This document shows positions 54,886-62,081 of a stretch of DNA of 64,000 nucleotides, piece after piece (positions within the stretch are counted from its first letter, which is position 1; each line of letters starts with the position of its first letter). A model generated the notes under the pieces. That model made no database searches. It was not told the DNA's origin and saw nothing but the letters and a program-made list of their open reading frames with translations. Origin of the DNA: Hymenobacter translucens (lineage in GTDB: Bacteria > Bacteroidota > Bacteroidia > Cytophagales > Hymenobacteraceae); NCBI RefSeq assembly GCF_020685205.1, contig NZ_JAJERB010000008.1, positions 186,001-250,000 on the forward strand. Reading direction: 5' to 3'. Both the position numbers and the translations under genes were made by a program.

Positions 54886-56100
54886 TTAGTTTGCAGAGAC
54901 TACATAGCTGGAAATACCCCACTTTTTATGGAGCCACGTGACGATAGAGCCGTATAGATCAAGTATGTCTGCAGCAAGCACTATAGTGAGCACTGCTACT
55001 GTCGTGTTTATACTGATGTTAGCACTAGCATAGAGCTGAATCATACCGTACACGACCAGGATGCCGGAAACAAACTGCACCAGTTTGATCAGCGGGTAGC
55101 CCCACAGACGGTGGTTAACTGCCAGGTACATGAACAGCAGCATATGCAGGTAGCAGAGTACGAAAGCCAGCAGCAATTCCATCCAGACCGGAGCATTGTT
55201 AATGTAGTCTTTATGTAACATCATCGACACAATGTTGGCCTGAATAACGGGCCCATACATGTCCGGCTTGCTACGACCAAGCTGTTTCGGATTTAAGGGT
55301 GTAAAATGAAGGTCTTCCAGACTTGAACTGTTGCCGATATGGACGCCCAGAAAGCCGAGAATAACTATTTTATCTCGTAGGGCAGCCGGCGAAACCTTGC
55401 CAGACAGAATCTGGGCACCTTCGAAGTGTACAAACCGATTGATGTTTCCCCTATAGTTGATAATCTCTTCGCTTTCATCCCGGCGTTGCAACGCTTCATA
55501 GGCGACCGGGTCTGCCAACTCTACCACGGCTGCACTCCAGCTGTTATAGGTAGTTGCCCCAAGGGTATAAAAAGGTCTGAAATAACGAATCGTGGCGTTC
55601 AGCGAGTCGTCCCCGACGAAATTCAGATAGCCTGTTTTGCCCGGGGCAAGACCCGTGGTGGATTCTACTAGCCGCGCTGTGCCAGCAACTGGCTCATACA
55701 GGTAGGTTCCCGTGACCAGGCGGTGCTTATTGTCCTGTAGCGCGGCGGCGAGCTGAGCTGAGCCCGCGTCCTGCCGGTCAGGAAAGTAAGCATCAAGCGC
55801 AATAACCCGGGGGTTGGCTTGCCCGGTTAACGCTATTAGTGCCGCCAGTTCGGCCCGGTTGGCAGCTCCGATGTTAATCAGTACGATACTAGTGTCTACA
55901 GAAGTACTCTGGTTGATTTTAGCGTAGTACACGTCCGTGTAGCTAAAGTCCTTGAGCACCTCTTTGATCGGATCAAAGGCTTCAAAGCTAAAAGGCAAGC
56001 GGGACAGGATGCTTAGCAGCAGGAAGAGCAAGCTCGTAGCTAGCAATGCTTCGAATGGCAGCCTTTTTGGCGAGTTAGGCAAAGGAGAGTCTGGCAGCAT
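54886..56100 (-). CDS. CHASE2-domain membrane protein
   Basis: A 404-residue membrane protein. An N-terminal anchor (PFEALLATSLLFLLLSILS) leads into an extracytoplasmic CHASE2 sensor of about 240 residues (IVLINIGAANRAELAALIAL, then NPRVIALDAYFPDR). It ends with three or four closely spaced helices (LLLAFVLCYLHMLLFMYLA and following). There is no attached cytoplasmic kinase, cyclase or CHAT domain, which is unusual because CHASE2 usually senses signals for a fused output. The start lies 1 bp after the caspase stop, indicating coupling. It is likely the sensory or anchoring subunit of the system. Confidence 0.82.
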   Translation of the reverse strand: MLPDSPLPNSPKRLPFEALLATSLLFLLLSILSRLPFSFEAFDPIKEVLKDFSYTDVYYAKINQSTSVDTSIVLINIGAANRAELAALIALTGQANPRVIALDAYFPDRQDAGSAQLAAALQDNKHRLVTGTYLYEPVAGTARLVESTTGLAPGKTGYLNFVGDDSLNATIRYFRPFYTLGATTYNSWSAAVVELADPVAYEALQRRDESEEIINYRGNINRFVHFEGAQILSGKVSPAALRDKIVILGFLGVHIGNSSSLEDLHFTPLNPKQLGRSKPDMYGPVIQANIVSMMLHKDYINNAPVWMELLLAFVLCYLHMLLFMYLAVNHRLWGYPLIKLVQFVSGILVVYGMIQLYASANISINTTVAVLTIVLAADILDLYGSIVTWLHKKWGISSYVVSAN

Positions 56101-56101
56101 G

Positions 56102-58132
56102 TCAGGGCTTGGCTATCTGAAATACCTGCTCGGAGATACTCACCGATTCGGGAGGCAGGCCGACGGATGTTGCCCCGCGCGAACCCGTGCGTTGGTAACT
56201 TTCCCGCAGCAGGGCAGCAAAAGGATTAGTGGGTACATCGCTCCCCCGACTCTGTACCTGACCATGACCATTGACCAGCGGCCGCAGATCCATAGGCTCC
56301 GCTGAAGCAATGATCTTGAACATTTCCTGTCCATAGGGCTGACCAATGCGTAAAATGTTCGGAAGAAGAATACTTTTCCCCGGCTCTACCAGGTAGTCTG
56401 CAGCGGGCAACGCGCCCGACGGAATTAGCACCGTCATCTGATTGTCCGGCTGGATGTCGAGAATAGTGAAGTACGCCTTCTTGCGCCCCTCGTTTGTGAC
56501 TTTTAGTTGCATATAGTCACCAGCGTAATAGACTGTTCCTCCACTCCCGTTGCTTTTCACTGCGGGAAGCAGCCGTTGGTCAACCCGCACGACATTTCCC
56601 TCTTTCTTGACCGTAATCGGCACCAATTCCAGTACTACTTCTAAACCAGGTGCCTGGGCCGTTAACTGACGAATATACTTGGTCTGAGACACGGATGCAG
56701 CGGCATTCAACAGAGCCTGTACCGTAGCACCCTGGTTTACAAAACTAGCCTCGGGGAGGTCGATTACCTGGTCGTGGGAAGTTATCAGGCGCGGGGGTTT
56801 TCCGGCTTGCTGCTCCACCAGCAAGTCCACTGGCCCGCTGTCTACGGGCTTTATAAACGGGCGGCGTTGCAGAGAATCCCGCAGGTGTGACTTAAGGGAC
56901 GCATCAGCCACATTCAGGCGGAGGCTGACTGCTGAACGCCTGAAATGCCGTGAAGTAACGAGCACCCAGGCTTGCCTCGCGTTCCCGGTTAATGGCTGAT
57001 TTAATTGGATAGTTGCTGAGCCTAAGAGGGTGCTAGTAATTCGGCCGGTCGCCAAGGGATGAGTAGCACTTCCGACTTCCGTATCGGGCGGGTAAAGGGC
57101 TACTGTCGTATTTTCGCAGAGCCCCTGCAGGGAGCCTCCATTAATCGTCAGTTCCCGGTCACTGATCCAGCTTAAGGGCTTATAGTGAGCGGGAAGGGTA
57201 ACTGTCCGGCCTTGAAACACCCGGCCATTGGTTGTACCTTCTACCTGTGGTGACTGAGTGGGAGCAGTAGCTGCCATTTCAGATTTAATACGGTCAAATA
57301 AGCTCTCGTATGTAGGTGCCGTCGCGGCCGTGCTTAGAGCGTTTGAAAAGGCTAAGGAAAGAGAGCCCACACAATTACCGTGGGTATCCGTAGTCTCAAA
57401 ATTTAGCTGGCTGGGGCCTGCCCCAAAAAAGCATACCAGCGGGGCCTGCGCGCTTGCCACACTTCCCTCACTCACACCAAAGGTGCAACCCTCCACACAG
57501 GTCTGGGCGGTAACCGATGGGGCTTTGTATCCAGGCGGGGCAAATACTTGCTGGGTTCCGCGGTGTCGGGCAAGGCCCCGGGTCCCGGTCCCGGAATGAC
57601 AAGCGTCGAGCACGGCCAGCACCTCACCTTTGGGACCGGCTTTCTGGCGAAGTGCTCCTAATAAATTGCCGAGCTCGTCATCCCTCAGATGGTGCTGGCC
57701 CTCGTACTTGCCTGGCTCAAACCGGATAGCGGCATTATACGGAACAAGCGCTTCATCATAACCATCTGTTTCATCACCATTGTCATCCGCAATCTGCTGC
57801 CCATGGCCGGAATAATGAAACACGATTACGTCATTAGCCTTGACGCGTGCGCTCAGGCCCGACAAGGCCGCCACAATACCGGATTTGGTTGCCGCAGCGT
57901 CCGTTAACACCTGAATATTAGCCTCTTGAAAACCCTGGCGCTGTAAGGCCGTCTTGATCAGAGACACATCATTGACCGAGTTGATGGGCGACCAGCCAGA
58001 ACCATCGGGATACGCCCCTACGGCTATGATAAGCGCGTGCTTGGTTGGTGCGACTGCATTCTGTGCCTGGGTTAAGGCCGCCAAATGGCTCAAGAAGGTC
58101 AGGCTAGCAAGAAGAATAAGCAAGTGTTTCAT
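56102..58132 (-). CDS. Exported caspase-family protein
   Basis: A 676-residue protein with a signal peptide (MKHLLILLASLTFLSHLAAL, cut near TQAQ). The caspase domain covers about residues 30-320 and starts KHALIIAVGAYPDG. The dyad is H110 (HYSGHGQQ) and C178 (LDACHSGTG), both intact. The long second half (about 330-676) has repeated beta-rich segments, including LKVTNEGRKKAYFTILDIQP and DNQMTVLIPSGALP. This recalls a DUF4384-type C-terminal domain found in bacterial caspases. ATG at 58132 rather than a start 14 codons upstream, because it opens the signal peptide. Second gene of the operon, followed at 1 bp by CHASE2. Confidence 0.88.
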   Translation of the reverse strand: MKHLLILLASLTFLSHLAALTQAQNAVAPTKHALIIAVGAYPDGSGWSPINSVNDVSLIKTALQRQGFQEANIQVLTDAAATKSGIVAALSGLSARVKANDVIVFHYSGHGQQIADDNGDETDGYDEALVPYNAAIRFEPGKYEGQHHLRDDELGNLLGALRQKAGPKGEVLAVLDACHSGTGTRGLARHRGTQQVFAPPGYKAPSVTAQTCVEGCTFGVSEGSVASAQAPLVCFFGAGPSQLNFETTDTHGNCVGSLSLAFSNALSTAATAPTYESLFDRIKSEMAATAPTQSPQVEGTTNGRVFQGRTVTLPAHYKPLSWISDRELTINGGSLQGLCENTTVALYPPDTEVGSATHPLATGRITSTLLGSATIQLNQPLTGNARQAWVLVTSRHFRRSAVSLRLNVADASLKSHLRDSLQRRPFIKPVDSGPVDLLVEQQAGKPPRLITSHDQVIDLPEASFVNQGATVQALLNAAASVSQTKYIRQLTAQAPGLEVVLELVPITVKKEGNVVRVDQRLLPAVKSNGSGGTVYYAGDYMQLKVTNEGRKKAYFTILDIQPDNQMTVLIPSGALPAADYLVEPGKSILLPNILRIGQPYGQEMFKIIASAEPMDLRPLVNGHGQVQSRGSDVPTNPFAALLRESYQRTGSRGATSVGLPPESVSISEQVFQIAKP

Positions 58133-58234
58133 TGCTGAATAAAATAGCAAAAAGCAAAGCGGGCAGAACAGCAAATATCAACAAAATCTACAATTGCTTT
58201 TGCGTAACTATGCCGTTAGGGCGCTACTTGCTGC

Positions 58235-61200
58235 TCACTCGCCCACTAACACAAAGGCACCCCAGTAATAGGGTTCCGGGTGTTGGGCTTTGATTTGTAG
58301 CTGGGCCGCCTTCAGAGCGGCCCGTTTGGTTTGTCCGCTTAGCCAGTTCTTGTAAAAGGCCGCCATCAACTGTTTGGTGACAAGATCGTCAACCCGCCAC
58401 AAACTCATCATAATGCTCTTGGCTCCGGCTACCGTGAAGCCACGCTGCAAGCCGTAGACCCCTTCCCCATTCAGCACTTCTCCCAGTCCGGTCTCGCATG
58501 CGGAGAGTACTACTAACTCCGTGTCCTGCATGTCCAGCAGTGAAGCTTCGTATGCTGTCAGAATTCCGTCCTCGGTGGCAGGCTTTACTTTAGCGTCCCG
58601 AAAGTTGGTCACCCCGGCCAAGAGTAACCCTGAGCGGAGCATTGGGTCAATCGCTGCCGAAGTCTGGGCTTCGGTTAACTTCTTTCCGTTTTGAGCAGAT
58701 ACGGTCCTGCTCTCTGGCACAAAGAAACCGTGGGTGGCAATGTGAAGAACGCGTGGGCGATGCAGGTCGCGGATGGCCTCTTCTGTAGCAGCAGCCTGGG
58801 TGTACCGGCGGCGAGGCACGTTGGCCGCTGCAAACAAACGGTCTAATTCCTCTATCTCGTCGGCGGTGCCTGGCAACGGTGGTATCTCACCGGCCTTTAG
58901 GAAACTCTCCCTGTAGTTATACGAGCCGCGTGGGCTCGCCGAGGCGCGGGCCATGGGCTCCATTGCTGTGCTAAGCCGATAGGCTGGGTTTCCGACTAGC
59001 ACACCTTCATTGACGGGGTGGCTTCCAGTCGCTGGCTTACGCGCTAGTTCACGTGTGCTGCCCACTAAGCGCACGTCTAGTTCCTCGAGCAGAAACTTGC
59101 CCGTCGCAGGGTTTTGCAGCGTGTTTAGGTTGATCTGCTGATATACCCCATCGGCCGACAGATAGACCCTCTTGGTTCCAGGCGGGAGAGCCCGCGAAAT
59201 AGGCTGCCAGAAGGCCTGGTACAAAACTTTAGGGTCAGCCAGGTTGGCCGTAGCGGCGTTAGCGTCAATTGCACCGCGAGTTCCTGTAGCAGAGTGCGTG
59301 AGATGCCGGTAGGCTGGCAGGTACCGTCCTTCCAGCTCATTAGCATTCCTCAGCACTACCAGCTGTGGGGTCTTACTACGCGGTGTTAGTACATAGGCCG
59401 AGTAGTAGATGGTATCCGTGAATGTATTGCGAAACCAACGATACCGGACCATCTCAATTGCCGCCTCCCCTGGCTTTAGAGTACGTTGTACCTGCTGACA
59501 AGTGGCAATGGGCAAGCTAGTGCCCTTTTCAAATGTTGCTGATTTGGCAGCAAGCTCTTTTTCCATTTGATTCGCCTTTTCAGCAAGCTGGGCAAGGTCT
59601 AGCAAATGGGTTTTCTGCTCCGTCAGGGATAAGGAGCGGGCCGTAGCCAATTGGCGTTTGGCCGCCTGCCACCGCGCAAACCGCTGGGTCAGGGCCGTGT
59701 CGCTACTGGCTAGTATTTGGTGCTGCATTCCGGCTGTAGCTGCCAGCAGCAGGCCTTTCGTGAACAGCAGAGTATTATAAGCGGTAGTCGCGGTAGCTGG
59801 AAAGGCGTTATTAAACCCGATTTTGGATAACACACTTTGACCAAATTCGGCAGTAAGCGAAATAGTAATAAGAAACTGTTGTCTTTCGCGTTCACTCAAA
59901 CCTGGAAAAGTTACACGCACATGTTGTAACAGAATAGTAACAGCCTGGGCATTAAGGGCTCCGGCTTGGATATGGCGTCCCATACACTCATAAAGCTCAG
60001 CCAGGTTATTAAGCGAGTTAGCATAATCCGGGTGCTGCTCGCCCAGCTGCTGCTTGCGAATCGTAAGAGCCTTTTGAAGAAGAGATTCTGCCTGGGTGTA
60101 GCGCCGCATTAGTTTGTAAAGGCTACCCAGATTATCGAGCGAGTTAGCATAATCCGGGTGGTACTCACCGAGTTGCTGTCGCTCAATGGCAAGTGCCTTC
60201 TGGTAAAGGGGCTCGGCCTGCGCATAGCGCCCTATCGACATGTACAGGCTCGCCAAGCTATTAAGAGATGCGGCATAGTCCGGGTGCTGCGTGCCCAGCT
60301 GCTGCTTGCGAATCGTAAGGGCTGTTTGAAAAAGAGGCTCAGCCTGGGTATGCCGACCCATTGACTCATAAAGGTTAGCCAGGTTATTAAGCGAGTTGGC
60401 ATAGCTGGGGTGCTGTTCGCCAAGTCGCTTTTTACTGATGGCTATTGCCTTTTGGTAAAGCGTCTCGGCCTGGGTATGACGCCCCATCGACTCATAAAAG
60501 CTGGCCAGGTTATGCAACGAGTTGGCGTAGCTTGGATGCTGCTCGCCGAGTTGCTGCTTTTCAATGGCTATTGCCTTTTGGTAGAGAGACTCGGTTTCCG
60601 CGTAGCGTCCCATCGCCGTATAAAGACTGGCCAGGTTATGCAACGAGTTGGCGTAGCTTGGATGCTGCTCGCCAAGTTGCTGCTTTTCAATGGCTATTGC
60701 TTTCTGGTAAAGAGCCTCTGCTTCCGCATAACGTCCCATTGCCGTATAAAGACTGGCCAGGTTATTAAGGGACACTGCATAGCCAGGGTGCTGCTCGCCG
60801 AGCTCTTGCTTATTCGTAGCTAACGCAGCTAGATACAGGGGTTCGGCGCGGGCATAGCGCCCCATCAATTTGTTGAGACTGGCCAAATTATTAAGTGAAG
60901 CGGTATAATGGGGATGCCGCTCCCCAAGCTGCTTTTTGTTAATGGCCAGAGCGTTTTGGTAGAGCAGCTCCGCTTTCGCGTAGCGCCCAGTCGACTCGTA
61001 AAGCAGCGCTAGGTTGCAAAGGGAGGTAGCATAATTAGGGTGCTGCTCACCAAGTTTTTGTTTTGCCAGGGCTACGGCTTTCTGACCTACCAGAACTCCC
61101 TGTTCGTACTGACCTGCTTGGTATAGGCGCTTGGCCTCTTGGTTGAGGCTAGCAATTGTAGCACCTGCCTGCCCTAGTGACAACCTGGCTTCCGTTCCCA

Positions 61201-61285
61201 TCAAGAATATCAGTACCAAGAACCTTACTGATATGTTGGGCACTTTCACAAACCACCTGATAAGTAAGCAAAGCAAGGCAGGCAT
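58235..61285 (-). CDS. TPR-CHAT protease with N-terminal membrane anchor or signal peptide
   Basis: A 1016-residue protein. The N-terminus has a hydrophobic segment (VRFLVLIFLMGTEARLSLGQ) that probably exports or anchors it. Nine or so TPR units of 42 residues follow (about 45-460; each carries HPxYxxSLxNLAxLYxxxGR). A helical middle region (about 460-720) precedes the CHAT domain (about 720-1016). Dyad: H852 in LHIATHGFF and C930 in VLSACETGLGEV, both intact. CHAT proteases such as the Craspase component TPR-CHAT are caspase-like proteases activated via their TPRs. Here the protein heads an envelope-directed operon with a caspase, CHASE2 and a FecR-like protein. Confidence 0.88.
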   Translation of the reverse strand: MPALLCLLIRWFVKVPNISVRFLVLIFLMGTEARLSLGQAGATIASLNQEAKRLYQAGQYEQGVLVGQKAVALAKQKLGEQHPNYATSLCNLALLYESTGRYAKAELLYQNALAINKKQLGERHPHYTASLNNLASLNKLMGRYARAEPLYLAALATNKQELGEQHPGYAVSLNNLASLYTAMGRYAEAEALYQKAIAIEKQQLGEQHPSYANSLHNLASLYTAMGRYAETESLYQKAIAIEKQQLGEQHPSYANSLHNLASFYESMGRHTQAETLYQKAIAISKKRLGEQHPSYANSLNNLANLYESMGRHTQAEPLFQTALTIRKQQLGTQHPDYAASLNSLASLYMSIGRYAQAEPLYQKALAIERQQLGEYHPDYANSLDNLGSLYKLMRRYTQAESLLQKALTIRKQQLGEQHPDYANSLNNLAELYECMGRHIQAGALNAQAVTILLQHVRVTFPGLSERERQQFLITISLTAEFGQSVLSKIGFNNAFPATATTAYNTLLFTKGLLLAATAGMQHQILASSDTALTQRFARWQAAKRQLATARSLSLTEQKTHLLDLAQLAEKANQMEKELAAKSATFEKGTSLPIATCQQVQRTLKPGEAAIEMVRYRWFRNTFTDTIYYSAYVLTPRSKTPQLVVLRNANELEGRYLPAYRHLTHSATGTRGAIDANAATANLADPKVLYQAFWQPISRALPPGTKRVYLSADGVYQQINLNTLQNPATGKFLLEELDVRLVGSTRELARKPATGSHPVNEGVLVGNPAYRLSTAMEPMARASASPRGSYNYRESFLKAGEIPPLPGTADEIEELDRLFAAANVPRRRYTQAAATEEAIRDLHRPRVLHIATHGFFVPESRTVSAQNGKKLTEAQTSAAIDPMLRSGLLLAGVTNFRDAKVKPATEDGILTAYEASLLDMQDTELVVLSACETGLGEVLNGEGVYGLQRGFTVAGAKSIMMSLWRVDDLVTKQLMAAFYKNWLSGQTKRAALKAAQLQIKAQHPEPYYWGAFVLVGE
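59960..61060 (-). repeat. Tandem 126-bp TPR-coding repeats
   Basis: Nine units of 126 bp encode 42-residue TPRs inside the CHAT gene. The two at 60501-60626 and 60627-60752 are nearly identical over about 80 bp, suggesting recent duplication or gene conversion. The unit spacing equals the protein repeat length, so this is not a CRISPR array. Confidence 0.85.
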
Positions 61286-61540
61286 TCGAAGGAGGATTTA
61301 ACTGATCGAATCTAAAATCAGACGTACAAGTTACCAAGGATTTTTCTTATATAAATTATAAGCAAAATTCAAATATTTTTACTATACATTTCCTTTTCTC
61401 CTGGTTCTTTGCTTGGCAAATTTCTGAATACCGTTTTGACTGGTCATTTGGTGAGCAGACCCGCCGTGACCAGCCTTTCGCAGCCGAAGCTCACTTTTAA
61501 TTGCTATCCTTTAGTGCAAGCTTCCCGTGTTCAAATTACG
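61286..61540. other. Divergent AT-rich intergenic region
   Basis: 255 bp between the CHAT operon and the small membrane protein. The 61310-61410 part is strongly AT-rich and probably holds the operon promoter, but no clean TAnnTTTG with a -33 element was found. No gene is supported; the frame upstream of 61541 is non-coding in appearance. Confidence 0.5.
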
Positions 61541-61978
61541 ATGGCCTTTGTGCTAGCCCGCTTCCTGCCGCAGATTCCGCCCAGGACCCTCTTTCTGGTT
61601 GATGGCCTGGGCGGGCTGCTCTCGGCGGTGCTACTGGCCGGGGTGCTGCCCGCGACCAGGCTTGGTCAGGCGTTTGGCATGCCGCTGCGGGTACTGCACC
61701 TGCTGGGTGCCCTGGCGTTCGGGTTTTGCGCCTATTCCCTTCTGCACTACTGGCGGCTGCCCGCCAACTGGCCGCCGCGGCTGCAGGCCATTGCCGTAGC
61801 CAACCTGCTGTACTGCGGCCTGTCTGCCGGCCTGGTGCTGTACCTGCTGCCGCAGCTGAGTGCCCTGGCCCTGCTGTACTTCGCCCTGGAGATTGTCGTG
61901 GTCGGCGGGCTGGCAATCATGGAGCTTCAGGCCGCCAAATCTTCGCCTGACCGCCCGGCCGCCCGGCCTCCGGAGTAA
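61541..61978 (+). CDS. Hypothetical small integral membrane protein
   Basis: A 145-residue protein with four predicted membrane helices: LFLVDGLGGLLSAVLLAGVL, then a helix over LRVLHLLGALAFGFCAYSL, another over NLLYCGLSAGLVLYLLPQL and a last one over ALLYFALEIVVVGGLAIME. The C-terminus is cytosolic and charged (LQAAKSSPDRPAARPPE). No family was recognised. I start at the ATG at 61541 because the 44 codons before it are poor in coding signal. It is followed by a strong terminator. Confidence 0.6.
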   Translation: MAFVLARFLPQIPPRTLFLVDGLGGLLSAVLLAGVLPATRLGQAFGMPLRVLHLLGALAFGFCAYSLLHYWRLPANWPPRLQAIAVANLLYCGLSAGLVLYLLPQLSALALLYFALEIVVVGGLAIMELQAAKSSPDRPAARPPE

Positions 61979-62029
61979 AGGATACCGGTCCCGGGCACCC
62001 ACCCCGTCCGGCATCTGCAAAGGAGAATG

Positions 62030-62065
62030 AAAAGAGCGGCCCCTTTTTGGGAGGCCGCTCTTTTT
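62030..62065 (+). terminator. Intrinsic terminator, bidirectional
   Basis: AAAAGAGCGGCC (62030-62041) pairs with GGCCGCTCTTTT (62053-62064) around an 11-nt loop, followed by T. It separates the small membrane protein from the convergent M16 peptidase gene and can serve both. Confidence 0.85.
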
Positions 62066-62081
62066 CTCGTTCACCCGCAGG

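Noticed and set aside
59960..61060. Regular repeats suggestive of a CRISPR array
   Set aside because: The 126-bp period equals 42 codons, the frame stays open, and the protein repeats are TPRs.
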